A stretch of DNA of 38,012 nucleotides from Actinacidiphila oryziradicis (GTDB lineage: Bacteria; Actinomycetota; Actinomycetes; Streptomycetales; Streptomycetaceae). Below the pieces are notes generated by a model. It was not told where the DNA came from. It did no database searches and saw nothing but the letters and a program-made list of their open reading frames with translations. Of this stretch, positions 15,389 through 23,333 are shown piece after piece. The stretch is taken from positions 1 through 38,012 of the forward strand of contig NZ_SUMC01000072.1 in the NCBI RefSeq assembly GCF_005047355.1. The letters run 5' to 3'. Made by a program: the position numbers and the translations under genes. Position 1 is the stretch's first letter. Every line of letters starts with the position of its first letter.

Positions 15389-16636
15389 CTGTGGGGCTCA
15401 AAAACACGGATCGTCGCCTCGTTTTGCAGTCCTTTGCTGCGAGGAACCGGGAGCCCAGGTCCCTGAGTAGCGGTTCTTCCTCGTCTGGGATCATGTTTCG
15501 TGATCATGTCCATGGTGTACGCCGTCACCCGCCGCCTGCTGTCGCTGCCGGCGTTGCTGCTGCGGCGTGACGTTGCCAAGGACGCGGAGTTGCTGGTGCT
15601 GCGGCAGGAGAACGCGGTCCTGCGCCGACACGTCCCGCGCGTGCGCTACGAACCAGCCGACCGCCTGTGGTTCGCCGCGCTCTCGCACCTGATACCGCGC
15701 CGCCGCTGGGCCCAGGTCTTCCCGATGACCCCCGCCACGCTGCTGGCTTGGCACCGCGAACTCGTCGCGAAGAAGTGGGACTACAGTCAGCGACGCCGAC
15801 CCGGACGCCCGCCCACGGCCACCGCGGTCAAAGCCCTGGTCCTGCGCATGGCTGCCGACAACCCGGGATGGGGCCACCGGCGCATCCACGGCGAACTCAC
15901 CCGCCTCGGCCACCGGATAGCGGCCTCCACCGTGTGGAACATCCTCCACCAGGCCGGCATCGACCCCGCCCCGCGCCGCACCGGACCGACCTGGAAGCAG
16001 TTCCTCACAGACCAAGCGCAGCACATCGTCGCCGTCGACTTCCTGCACGTCGACACCATCAACCTCACACGCATCTACGCCCTGGTCCTGCTCGAACACC
16101 GCAGCCGCCGTGCCCACCTGCTCGGCGTCACCGCCAACCCCACCGGCCCATGGACAACCCAGGCCGCCCGCAACTTCCTCATGGACACCGACATGGACTC
16201 CCCGAACCGGAAGTTCCTGATCCGCGACCGCGGCAGCCAGTTCACCGACACCTTCGACGCCGTCTTCACCGACGCCGGCCTGCGCGTCCTGAAAAGCCCG
16301 CCCCAAGCCCCGAAAGCGAACGCACACTGCGAACGGTTCATCGGCACCCTACGCCGCGAACTCCTCGACCGAACGCTCATCCTCAACGAACGGCACCTGC
16401 GCCGAACCCTCACCAGCTACCTGGAGCACTACAACGAGCACCGGCCCCACCGCGCCCTGAACCAGCTCTGCCCATCACAAACCGAAACCGGACCACCACG
16501 CCCAATCGACCTCGCCGAGCACCGAGTCCACCGCACAGCAGTCCTCGGCGGACTCATCAACGAGTACCAGATCGCCAGTTGACACCACCAAGAACCCGCA
16601 GATCAGAGGCCGAATCCTATATTTGAGCCCCACAGG
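15388..16636 (+). mobile_element. Insertion sequence with rve-type transposase, 15-bp inverted repeats
   Basis: Terminal repeats CCTGTGGGGCTCAAA (15388-15402) and its exact complement (16622-16636) bracket one intact transposase. It sits inside the orfB of the IS3-like remnant. No convincing target duplication is visible. Size is about 1.25 kb. Confidence 0.75.
15500..16582 (+). CDS. Integrase-core (rve) DDE transposase
   Basis: About 360 residues; the start could also be the ATG at 15506 or 15512. The N-terminal helical part ends in RRRPGRPPTATAV and a WGHRRIHGEL segment typical of IS3/IS481-like transposases. The rve catalytic core shows all three acidic residues: Asp in AVDFLHVD, Asp in LIRDRGSQFT and Glu in NAHCERFIGTLRRELLDR. 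No frameshift is seen, so this copy may be functional. It resembles the transposase at 18891-19988, although the two elements have unrelated terminal repeats. Confidence 0.9.
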   Translation: MIMSMVYAVTRRLLSLPALLLRRDVAKDAELLVLRQENAVLRRHVPRVRYEPADRLWFAALSHLIPRRRWAQVFPMTPATLLAWHRELVAKKWDYSQRRRPGRPPTATAVKALVLRMAADNPGWGHRRIHGELTRLGHRIAASTVWNILHQAGIDPAPRRTGPTWKQFLTDQAQHIVAVDFLHVDTINLTRIYALVLLEHRSRRAHLLGVTANPTGPWTTQAARNFLMDTDMDSPNRKFLIRDRGSQFTDTFDAVFTDAGLRVLKSPPQAPKANAHCERFIGTLRRELLDRTLILNERHLRRTLTSYLEHYNEHRPHRALNQLCPSQTETGPPRPIDLAEHRVHRTAVLGGLINEYQIAS

Positions 16637-16841
16637 CTCCGGGACCGTAAATCGTTTGGCTCTGTCCCGTAGCCTGCCGGAACGCCGGGAACGGGCCCGC
16701 GGGCGCATTCCGTCGCCAGCAAGGCGCCTGCGGGCCCCAACATCCAGACCGCCGACCTGAATGCACTTAACGCCGGCCTGGCCGTCAACCGCTTCAAGCG
16801 AGAGCAGGCGGCGACCGTGCCCGTTTGCTGTCGAGGCGGCT
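16637..16841. other. Intergenic scar with no intact gene
   Basis: Lies between the right end of the insertion sequence and the DUF4062 gene. A short plus-strand reading around 16735-16800 (NIQTADLNALNAGLAVNRFK) resembles the tail of a ThiF-family protein, but it is too short to be sure. Nothing else is supported. Confidence 0.25.
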
Positions 16842-17966
16842 TCAGGCAGCGGAGGGGTGGTGCGCGATCATAGCCCGCGCGAGATGGCCGGCGACTTCCT
16901 CGGCTCCGGCCTGTAGGGCCGCCAGGGTGACGGACTCGTCGGGTTCGGTACGCAGGGTGAAGGACCTGCCGTGGCCGGCGAGACTGGCTGTGCGCCGTGA
17001 CCGACGTGGGTCGAAGGTGTCGATGCTGGTCATGGCGGGGTCCGACACGCCGGCAGCCACCACGATGCGGTCCTGTGTGATGATGTTCAACGCGCCGGTG
17101 AACTTGAGCAGTTCGGCGATTTGCTCGGGTAGGGCGTTGGGATCGAGGATCGGTCCCATACTGTCTCGGGGAAGCATGGCCCGGGTGGAGAGCTGGCCCG
17201 TCTTGTACAGGCGGACCTCTACGAGCTGGCCCGGTTGGGGCGTGTCCCACGAACGGGGGCGGCTGGCCGGGACTGCGACGGCCATGTGGCCCTGCGAGCG
17301 GTAAGGGCTTAGGGGGACATCGTTCTCGACCATACCGGTCACGCGCACACGGCCCGGCAGCGAGTGGCCGAGCGCCTCCAGTTCCCTGGCCGAGTAGCCA
17401 GCAGAGTCCAGCGGTAGGACGTGCAGCTCCAGAAGGGTGGTGGCGCCGGCGGTCTGCAGGCCGCCTGTACCTTCGTCGAGGGTCCAATGCAGGACCGGCG
17501 GCTGGGCCAGCTTGGCGAAGGCCAGGGGGGACGGGCCCGACTCCAGCTCCCGGATCTTCCCGGCGACCTTAGGGAGCAGGTCCGCGGCCGTGCGGAAGCT
17601 GTCGCGGAACACGCCGGTGGCGTAAGCCTCCACTACGCGCGCGAACTCGTGCTGGCTGGGCTCGAAGGTCACGCCCAGCTTGCGATAGACGAGGCGGGGC
17701 GTACCTGTTACGTGGGCTGCTACCCACTCGTCATGGGTTGCCGACTGCCCCGTCTCGGGGAACACGTGGCCGTAGTTCGGGCCTAGGAGGAAGAGGCACG
17801 CGTCGGCGGTCTCCAGAGCCTTCAGGCAGGCTTCCCGGCTCGGCGTGGTCTGAGCGGAGAAGTCCTCGAACCGGACCGGGGTGTGCCCGAGAGCGCGGAC
17901 CAGCCCGTCAAGGGCGTCGCGCTCCTCCTCCAGACCTTTGCGGGCGCTGCTGATGAAGATCCTCAC
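16842..17966 (-). CDS. DUF4062-domain protein, possible conflict-system effector
   Basis: A 374-residue protein starting at a GTG behind GGAG. The N-terminal domain (about 1-80) begins VRIFISSARKGLEEERDAL and contains CLFLLGPNYG, the DUF4062 pattern, which has been proposed to have a TIR-like nucleotide-processing fold. The middle region is helical (FRTAADLLPKVAGKIRELE). The remaining half (about 160-374) has no motif I recognise. No transmembrane segment or signal peptide is seen. It is divergent from a small membrane protein with about 78 bases between starts, and both lie between insertion sequences. An in-frame ATG at 18029 would add an unlikely N-terminal tail. A defence role is inference. 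Confidence 0.75.
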   Translation of the reverse strand: MRIFISSARKGLEEERDALDGLVRALGHTPVRFEDFSAQTTPSREACLKALETADACLFLLGPNYGHVFPETGQSATHDEWVAAHVTGTPRLVYRKLGVTFEPSQHEFARVVEAYATGVFRDSFRTAADLLPKVAGKIRELESGPSPLAFAKLAQPPVLHWTLDEGTGGLQTAGATTLLELHVLPLDSAGYSARELEALGHSLPGRVRVTGMVENDVPLSPYRSQGHMAVAVPASRPRSWDTPQPGQLVEVRLYKTGQLSTRAMLPRDSMGPILDPNALPEQIAELLKFTGALNIITQDRIVVAAGVSDPAMTSIDTFDPRRSRRTASLAGHGRSFTLRTEPDESVTLAALQAGAEEVAGHLARAMIAHHPSAA

Positions 17967-18044
17967 GCTACGGTGTCTCCACTGCTGAGGGTTCTGCTGT
18001 GAGGCGAACCGGGTGGCTGGTGCAGGCATTCAACTGGGGGTTTG

Positions 18045-18497
18045 ATGGCCGAGATGTCGGAAGAGGCGATACGCGTCTATTGGAAGGAGCACCGCGAGCA
18101 GCTGCGGCAGTGCGAGACCCAGCGCTCCACATTGACGAACCTCCTGCTCATCGTCACGGCTGCCCTGAGCGGTCTGATCGTCCAGCAGAAGTTCACGCTG
18201 AACGTCATGCCCTTGTGTCTCTTCGTCGCGACGACTGGAGTCTACGGGGCTGTGGCGGTGGCCAAGTACTACGAGCGGGCCTCCTACCACCTCACCCAGG
18301 CACGGGCGTTGACCCGAGACCTGGTGGACCGGGGAGTGCTGGGGTCCGATGAAGGGCTCGCCCGGGCACGCGCGGCGCACTACCGCGAGTTTCCCCGGCT
18401 GCATCGCATTCGGCTCCACCGCCTGTGGGTAGGGCTGCACCTCGCTATAGCCCTGTACGGGCTCTCCCTCCTTCTCGTCTGTGTGATTGTCGCCTGA
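18045..18497 (+). CDS. Small membrane protein paired with DUF4062 protein
   Basis: A 150-residue protein with three likely membrane helices: LTNLLLIVTAALSGLIV (about 27-43), LCLFVATTGVYGAVAVA (about 56-72) and a C-terminal GLHLAIALYGLSLLLVCVIV. A charged stretch (YYERASYHLTQARALTRDLV) lies between the second and third. ATG at 18045 follows GGGGG; an in-frame ATG at 18054 is possible. The layout resembles the small 2-4-helix membrane proteins (SLATT-like) that accompany nucleotide-signalling effectors, but I cannot assign it to a named family. Head-to-head arrangement with the DUF4062 gene suggests joint regulation and function. Confidence 0.75.
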   Translation: MAEMSEEAIRVYWKEHREQLRQCETQRSTLTNLLLIVTAALSGLIVQQKFTLNVMPLCLFVATTGVYGAVAVAKYYERASYHLTQARALTRDLVDRGVLGSDEGLARARAAHYREFPRLHRIRLHRLWVGLHLAIALYGLSLLLVCVIVA

Positions 18498-18522
18498 GGA
18501 CTCAGGGAGAAAGAGCACAACA

Positions 18523-18789
18523 TCACGTGTGGCGCTCCGGTGCGGTCAATTGCCGCCTGAGCAGAAGCTGTCGCGCTACCTGCCTGAATTCCTGTTGTTT
18601 GCTCCGCTCCTTCACGGCACCGCCGGTTGTCTCCACAGCACTCTCCTGCTCTGAACCAGGGACCGCCCGCTCGGTTCTGGAGTTGGCGACACGAGCGTGC
18701 ACCTTTCTCACGAGCCACTTTGCACCGGCACGTGCTCCGAGAAGTGCGATACCGATTACGGCAGTGTGCCTGCCGAAAACCACATCCAT
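18523..18789 (-). CDS. Short hypothetical ORF whose start lies in an IS end
   Basis: Possible 88-residue product with one hydrophobic stretch (TAVIGIALLGARAGAKWLV) and a polar tail. Its first codons (MDVVFGR) are read from the inverted repeat of the adjacent insertion sequence, so any original N-terminus has been replaced or lost. It may be a truncated gene. Weak evidence. Confidence 0.25.
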   Translation of the reverse strand: MDVVFGRHTAVIGIALLGARAGAKWLVRKVHARVANSRTERAVPGSEQESAVETTGGAVKERSKQQEFRQVARQLLLRRQLTAPERHT

Positions 18790-20015
18790 GCGGATCAAGC
18801 GCCGTGCGCCGGTCCTGCAGGGGCCAGCATCGATCACACGGGGTTCCCTGCCCGCAGGAGTGGACAGGGTCTGCGGCATGATGATCGGCTGTGCTGCTTC
18901 GCCTGGCCTATCTGGCTGTGTCCAACACCTTCGCCGCGCTGCGCCTGCTGCCGATGAGTGACCGCGACAAGGACGCGGAGATCCTTGCCCTGCGCCACCA
19001 GGTCACAGTTTTGCAGCGGCAACTCGGCCCGGACAAAGTGAGGCTCACGGCCGAAGACCGGGTCTTCGCCGCCGCCCTGCTGCAGCCACTGCCCCGCGAG
19101 GTGCTGCGCCGGCTGCGGCTGATTGTCCGGCCGGACACCATCCTGCGCTGGCACCGCGACCTGATGAAACGACGGCACGCGAGCGCCTGCAAGCCCAAGC
19201 GGCCCGGACGGCCGCCCACCGTGCGCTCCATCCGCCGCCTGATCCTGCGCCTGGTCCACGAGAACCCGTCATGGGGCTACCGGCGCATCCACGGCGAACT
19301 GGCCACCCTCGGGATCAAAATCGCCGCCTCCACCGTCTGGGAAATCCTCAAGCAGGAGGACATCGACCCCGCACCCGACCGAGCCTCCACCACCTGGGCC
19401 GACTTCCTGCGCTCCCAGGCCGACGCCCTGCTGGCCATCGACTTCATCGAAACCGTGACCCTGACCGGACAACGCCAGTACATCCTCGCCGCCATCGAAC
19501 ACACCACCCGCCGCATCCGCGTCCTTGGCACCACCGCGCATCCGACCGCGGCCTGGGTCACCCAGACCGCGAAGAACCTCACGATGGATCTGGAGGACGC
19601 GGGCGCTACGGTCGCATACCTGATCCGCGACCGGGACGCGAAGTTCCCCGCCCTGTTCGACCAGGTCCTCGCTGACTCCGGCATCACGGTCGTGCTCAGC
19701 GGCGTGCGAATACCGCGGATGAACTCGATCATGGAACGGTGGGTGCAGACCTGCCGCCACGAACTCCTGGACCGCACCCTGATCTGGAACGAAAACCACC
19801 TACGCCACGCCCTGCGCGAATTCGAGACACACCACAACGGGCACCGGCCCCATCAGGCCATGGAACAGACCACGCCACTCCACGCGACCCCCGAACCGAT
19901 CACCGATCCCGACCGAATCACCCACCTCGACATACGCCGGCACGACCGACTCGGCGGCACCCTCCATGAGTACCAACACACCGCTTGATCTGCATGGATG
20001 GGGTTTTCGGCAGGC
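18768..20015 (+). mobile_element. Insertion sequence with 34-bp imperfect inverted repeats
   Basis: Ends at 18768-18801 and 19982-20015 match in inverted orientation over 34 positions with two mismatches (GCCTGCCGAAAACC, then CATCCATGC, then GATCAAGCG). One intact transposase gene fills the interior. No clear target duplication is seen. Its right end was later hit by the IS1182-like element. Confidence 0.85.
18891..19988 (+). CDS. Integrase-core (rve) DDE transposase
   Basis: A 365-residue transposase, GTG start. It has RDKDAEILALRHQVTVLQRQ at the N-terminus, KPKRPGRPPTVRSI, WGYRRIHGEL, and the rve triad Asp (AIDFIETVTL), Asp (LIRDRDAKF) and Glu (NSIMERWVQTCRHELLDR). No frameshift. The same overall design as the transposase at 15500-16582, with perhaps half of the positions shared by eye, so the two are related but separate elements. 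Confidence 0.9.
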   Translation: MLLRLAYLAVSNTFAALRLLPMSDRDKDAEILALRHQVTVLQRQLGPDKVRLTAEDRVFAAALLQPLPREVLRRLRLIVRPDTILRWHRDLMKRRHASACKPKRPGRPPTVRSIRRLILRLVHENPSWGYRRIHGELATLGIKIAASTVWEILKQEDIDPAPDRASTTWADFLRSQADALLAIDFIETVTLTGQRQYILAAIEHTTRRIRVLGTTAHPTAAWVTQTAKNLTMDLEDAGATVAYLIRDRDAKFPALFDQVLADSGITVVLSGVRIPRMNSIMERWVQTCRHELLDRTLIWNENHLRHALREFETHHNGHRPHQAMEQTTPLHATPEPITDPDRITHLDIRRHDRLGGTLHEYQHTA

Positions 20016-20020
20016 GCAGA
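20014..20020 (+). repeat. Left 7-bp target-site duplication of the IS1182-like element
   Basis: GCGCAGA immediately precedes the left inverted repeat and recurs at 21929-21935 right after the right one. It overlaps the last two bases assigned to the preceding insertion sequence. Confidence 0.75.
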
Positions 20021-21928
20021 GACCCTGTTGCCCATTTGCTGTTTTGCTGGTCAGGGGCTTGATCGTTGCGGCAGGCTTGCCTCGTGGCCGGTTCCCTTCC
20101 TCGTTCCCGGTCGCGGGTGGGAGGGGTCGTGTCGATGGAGCCGCGGTCGTGGCCGGAGCCGGCGCGGGAGGTGGCGCGGGCGGTGCGGGCCAAGTACCGC
20201 GGGCGTGAGGTGCCGTTGCCGGTGGCAGTGCGTGATCGGCTCGGTGAGTTGTTCGCCGACGCGGAGTTTGCCGGGGCGTTCGGGGCGAGGGGGCCTCGTG
20301 GCTGGTCGCCGGGGCGGCTGGCGTTGGTGACGGTGTTCCAGATGGCAGAGAACCTGACGGATCGCCAGGCCGCTGAGGCGGTACGCGACAAGCTGTCGTG
20401 GGCCTACGCGCTCGGGCTGGGCCTGGAGGACCCCGGCTTCGACTTCAGCGTCCTGTCGCAATTCCGCACCCGGGTCGCCGGGCACCACCTGGAGGAGAAG
20501 GTCCTGGACCTGCTGCTGGCCGCGTTGACCGAGCAGGGCCTGCTGGGGGCCGGGGGCAAGCAGCGCACCGACTCCACCTCGGTGGTCGCCGCGGTGCGGG
20601 ACCTGAACCGGCTGGAACTGGCGGGCGAATCGGTCCGTGCGCTGGTGGAGGCACTGTCCGCGGCGGCTCCCGACTGGCTGGCTCAGGTCGTCGACGTGGC
20701 CGGCTGGTCGCGGCGCTACGGACGTCGGATCGACTCCTGGAAGATGCCGGCCTCCAAGACCAAGCAGGACGCCCTGGCCCTGGACTACGCCCGCGACGGC
20801 TTCGCCCTGCTGGGCGCCCTCTACGCGCCGGGCCAGCCCGGGTGGCTGCGGGAACTGCCCGCCGCCCAGGTCCTGCGGACCGTGCTGCTGCAGAACTACA
20901 CCCGCACTACCGCAAGGAGCGGGCGGGAGTGGTCAAGCGGCGGGAGAAGACCGACGAGGGCGGTGACGGACTCCCGCCCGCCAGTATCCGCCTGACCTCG
21001 CCGTACGACACCGACGCCCGCTGGACCGCAAAGCGCGACACCTTCTGGAACGGGTTCAAGGTCCACATCAGCGAGACCTGCGCCACCGCGGCCGACGATG
21101 CCGCCCGCCCCGCGCCCGCGCCGACGGCGAAGGCCGCAGCCAGGACGCCGCACGGGCGAAAGCCCGACCGGGCGCCGAGGCGCCCCAACCTGATCACGAA
21201 CGTCGCCACCACCGCCTCGACACTGCCCGACAGCAAAGCCCTGGAAGGCATCCACCAGTCCCAGCAGCGTCGCGGCCTGCTCCCCGACGAGCACTATCTC
21301 GACTCCGGCTACCCTTCCGCCGAGCTGATCACCGGGTCCCTGGCCCGCTATGGCGTCGCTTTGATCACCCCGGTCCTGCTGGACACCTCCCGCCAGGCCA
21401 AGGCCAAGGAGGGCTTCGCCGCCCACGACTTCACCATCGACTGGCAGACCCAGCAGGCCACCTGCCCCGCAGGCAAGACCAGCGCCACCTGGAACCCGGT
21501 CGTCCAGGCAGGAGTCCCCAAGACCGTGGTCACCTTCGCCGCCCTCGACTGCATCCCCTGTCCCTACCGGCAGCAGTGCACCAGCGCGAAGAGCAACCGC
21601 CGTCAACTCTCCCTCCACCCGAGGGAGATGACCCAGGCCCTGCGGCACGCCCGCGCGCAACAGCAGACCAAGGACTGGAACACCGACTACGCGCTGCGCG
21701 CCGGCGTCGAGGGCACCATCCGACAGGCCGCCGCCGTCACCGACATGCACCACGCCCGCTACCGCGGACTCGCCAAAACCCACCTCGAACACGTCTTCAG
21801 CGCCGTCGCCCTCAACCTGTTACGACTCGACGCCTGGTGGAACGGACACCCACTCGACCGCACCCGCACCAGCCACCTCGCCCGCCTCGAGCTCTCCCTC
21901 GCCGCATAACCAAATGGGCAACAGGGTC
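20021..21928 (+). mobile_element. IS1182-like insertion sequence with perfect 18-bp inverted repeats
   Basis: GACCCTGTTGCCCATTTG (20021-20038) and its exact complement (21911-21928) define a 1908-bp element flanked by a 7-bp direct repeat. The intact ends and duplication suggest a recent, simple insertion; its transposase is frameshifted. Confidence 0.88.
20135..21909 (+). pseudogene. IS1182-family transposase with one-base frameshift
   Basis: ATG at 20135 (GTG at 20129 also possible) follows GGGAGGGG. The first part reads WSPGRLALVTVFQMAENLTD, then FDFSVLSQFRTRV and KQRTDSTSVVAAVRDLNRLE (first catalytic Asp). At about 20927-20930 the frame breaks: SGRE should continue VVKRREKTDEG but one G is missing. 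The second part, in the next frame, has SPYDTDARWTAKRDTFWNGF, YLDSGYPSAELI, DCIPCPYRQQC (zinc-like Cys motif) and the C-terminal LEHVFSAVALNLLRLDAWW. Joined, the two parts give a full-length protein of about 590 residues. Recoding cannot be excluded, but a deletion is simpler. Confidence 0.8.
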
Positions 21929-21935
21929 GCGCAGA
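21929..21935 (+). repeat. Right 7-bp target-site duplication of the IS1182-like element
   Basis: GCGCAGA, identical to 20014-20020. Confidence 0.75.
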
Positions 21936-21995
21936 GTCTGGTGGGGCGTCCATGGGGGCTGCGACTGGCGCGGTAGGGGCCGGTACGGCGCCGTG

Positions 21996-22020
21996 TGGCG
22001 CTCCCCACCCGGGAGCGCCA
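21996..22020. terminator. Hairpin, 10-bp perfect stem
   Basis: TGGCGCTCCC and GGGAGCGCCA pair around a CACCC loop. There is no U-tract, but GC-only terminators are usual in Streptomyces. No gene reads directly into it now. Confidence 0.45.
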
Positions 22021-22395
22021 TCGTGTGCCGCCGGGCCAAGGGGCTTTACCTCGGCTTGGGAGACGCAGCCGATGCGCGGCACTTCCCCAGCAGAGGAACC
22101 GTAGCGGGGATGAGCTGGGCTTTCTCCCGGGCCGCCCGATCGGCGGGTGGCTGGTCGGCCCGGCGCGTGGGCGTCCTATGGGGAGCGGCCGCCGCGGCTG
22201 TGTGCCCTTGACGAGATCGGGAACGGTCAAGGGGCCTTATGCCGCAGGGCCCTACCGCCTCCGCACAGTCCACAGCCGCCGGGGGTGACAACGGCCGCGC
22301 ACCGTTGACGACCGCGTCGTACAGCCCGGAACCGCCCGCAACGTCGACCGGATCGGGCGACGGATAAAACGGGCAGGATTGACACCGTCGAGTCT

Positions 22396-22435
22396 GGGAG
22401 CAATTGGGGAGCACGAGGGCTCCCCAATTGCTCCC
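22396..22435. terminator. Long perfect hairpin near tRNA-Pro
   Basis: Two 17-base arms (22396-22412 and 22419-22435, core CAATTGGGGAGC and its complement) pair perfectly around a 6-base loop, and CCCCATTT follows. It lies 67 bases past the 3' end of the tRNA and would terminate tRNA transcription; it may also be part of an integration-site arm. Confidence 0.6.
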
Positions 22436-22501
22436 CATTTCTACAAGACAAAGGCCGCCCCCCGCTGTGCGGAAACGGCCTGTGACCTGCGTTAACACCG
22501 T

Positions 22502-22574
<73 letters not shown>

Positions 22575-22719
22575 GTGCTCGTTCCCCCGGGGATTTTTCC
22601 CCGGCTGACCGCGCACGAGAACGATACCGCACTTCAGGGTGTCCTTGCTCGCACCCTGGTCAGAGGTGGCCCAAGGTCGATCTGTCCGGTGCTTCAGGGG
22701 TCGGCCGGGAAGGCTGCTT

Positions 22720-23256
22720 TCATGTGCTTTGCTGCGAGGCCGGGGCCTTGGCCCGGAGATAGGCGTTGCGGCGCCGGATGACGCAGGTCGCGGCGGCGGC
22801 GCTCGCGGCGAAGGCGACGGCCATGATGCCGGGGCGGTCGAGGCAGTGGCCGGTGAGGTGGTCGAGAGAATAGCGGCCTGGGCCGGCGAGGCCGATGGCG
22901 GCGGCGGAGCAGCCGAGGAAGGCCGGGAGCTCGAAGCCGCCGTTGGCAGCGAAGAAGCCGGCGGGGACGTGTACGGAGACGGCGGCGGCCATGCCGCCGG
23001 CGACCGCGGCGCCGGCGGCGGGGGTGGCGAGGCCGAGGGCGAGAAGGGTGCCGCCACCGGCTTCGCTGAGCCCGGAGGCGAGGGCGCTTTCGCGGCCGGG
23101 GGTGAAGCCCATCTGCTCCATGGCGGCGCCGGTGCCGTCAAGACCGGACCCGCCGAACCAGCCGAAGAGTTTCTGGGCGCCGTGTGCGAACAGGGCGCCA
23201 CCGAGGCCGAGCCGGATGGCGAGCAGTCCCAGGTCCTTGCGGTGGTCGAGGAGCAT
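22720..23256 (-). CDS. DoxX family membrane protein
   Basis: A 178-residue integral membrane protein with four hydrophobic helices. The DoxX hallmark GLLAIRLGLGGALFAHGAQK, then LFGWFGG, lies near the N-terminus, followed by FTPGRESALASGLSEAGGG and AAVSVHVPAGFFAANGGFEL. DoxX proteins are small quinone-associated or redox-stress membrane proteins. The ATG at 23256 has GGAAAGG upstream. It follows the adenosine deaminase stop region divergently by reading order on the same strand, with about 77 bases between, so co-transcription is possible but not shown. The exact function cannot be read from sequence. Confidence 0.85.
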   Translation of the reverse strand: MLLDHRKDLGLLAIRLGLGGALFAHGAQKLFGWFGGSGLDGTGAAMEQMGFTPGRESALASGLSEAGGGTLLALGLATPAAGAAVAGGMAAAVSVHVPAGFFAANGGFELPAFLGCSAAAIGLAGPGRYSLDHLTGHCLDRPGIMAVAFAASAAAATCVIRRRNAYLRAKAPASQQST

Positions 23257-23333
23257 GAGTCGGATCCTTTCCGGCGACGGAGCGCAGCGTACGGATCCAG
23301 TATCGGAGAGTTGGACGCTCCCCGCCCCTCGGC

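Larger units (their letters stand above)
21936..22501. other. Gene-poor stretch between the IS1182-like element and tRNA-Pro
   Basis: No frame here looks like a real protein. It holds two strong hairpins (listed separately) and, at about 22446-22481, a looser AGGCCG/CGGCCT stem. It is best read as the edge of an inserted or rearranged segment next to the tRNA. Confidence 0.5.

Noticed and set aside
16735..16800. Possible ThiF-family tail
   Set aside because: About 20 residues of resemblance only; too short to list as a gene remnant.
22446..22481. AGGCCG/CGGCCT pair as a second terminator by the tRNA
   Set aside because: Long loop and short arms; the hairpin at 22396-22435 is much stronger.
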